A DNA stretch of 6,469 bases, taken from the NCBI GenBank assembly GCA_017473285.1, contig JAFULP010000101.1:1-6469 (forward strand). The letters are read 5' to 3'. The notes beneath the pieces are model-generated. The model saw nothing but the letters and a program-made list of their open reading frames with translations, ran no database searches and was not told the DNA's origin. Of this stretch, positions 6,468 through 6,469 are shown piece after piece. Within the stretch, counting starts at the first letter, position 1. Each line of letters begins with the position of its first letter. Origin of the DNA: Clostridia bacterium. Lineage in GTDB: Bacteria; Bacillota; Clostridia; Christensenellales; UBA1242. Both the position numbers and the translations under genes were made by a program.

Positions 6468-6469
6468 GG

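Larger units (their letters stand above)
6201..6469. other. Noncoding region downstream of dinB; no convincing gene
   Basis: I find no open frame with a ribosome binding site or recognisable protein on either strand. By hand count, 6201-6300 is 26% GC, 6301-6360 about 30% and 6361-6469 about 50% (54 of 109). The first part holds the dinB hairpin, the middle a small GC-rich inverted repeat and a purine-rich repeat, and the last part a dense set of inverted repeats described separately. The right end is cut by the window, so this may be the upstream region or flank of an element lying further on. Confidence 0.6.

Noticed and set aside
1..6469. CRISPR array, insertion sequence or phage genes
   Set aside because: No regularly spaced repeats, transposase, integrase or phage-type product is present. 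The only repeats are the short ones listed.

Overview
This window reads as ordinary chromosome from a low-GC, Gram-positive-type bacterium, most likely an uncultured Clostridia/Firmicutes lineage. That rests on AT-rich coding with clear AGGAG ribosome binding sites, sigma-A type promoters with TG-extended -10 boxes, and protein variants of Clostridia style: a DnaE with the PRQTSTHACGV and KMDFLGLRNLSDI blocks, and a Pol IV starting HCDLNNFYASCE. No ribosomal RNA or species marker is present, so a finer placement is not justified.

Layout, all genes on the + strand. (1) Bases 1-3330 hold the DNA polymerase III alpha subunit gene dnaE, entering already open at the left edge and lacking roughly its first 90 codons. 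It ends at a good intrinsic terminator (3335-3369). (2) A complete promoter (3432-3460) and ribosome binding site lead into a 453-residue CNNM/CorC-type membrane protein with paired CBS domains, a probable Mg2+ (or related cation) exporter (3502-4863), closed by an AT-rich terminator (4890-4914). (3) A TG-extended promoter and a strong ribosome binding site drive dinB (4989-6200), the Y-family translesion DNA polymerase IV, followed by a hairpin that may terminate it. (4) Bases 6201-6469 contain no convincing gene. The region is AT-rich with a hairpin and a purine-rich tandem repeat up to about 6360. It then switches to about 50% GC over the last 109 bases, where several inverted repeats nest inside each other.

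The three genes look like separate single-gene transcription units rather than an operon. Functionally, dnaE and dinB both encode clamp-dependent DNA polymerases, and both carry readable sliding-clamp binding motifs (QIDMF and QVSMF). They would compete or exchange at the same beta clamp: one for replication, the other for lesion bypass. The cation transporter between them has no obvious link to replication.

I see no novel multi-gene system here. The one stretch the genes do not explain is the structured 3' block (about 6361-6469), which could be a structured RNA or leader, a dispersed palindromic repeat, or a mobile-element end. It runs off the window, so it cannot be settled here.
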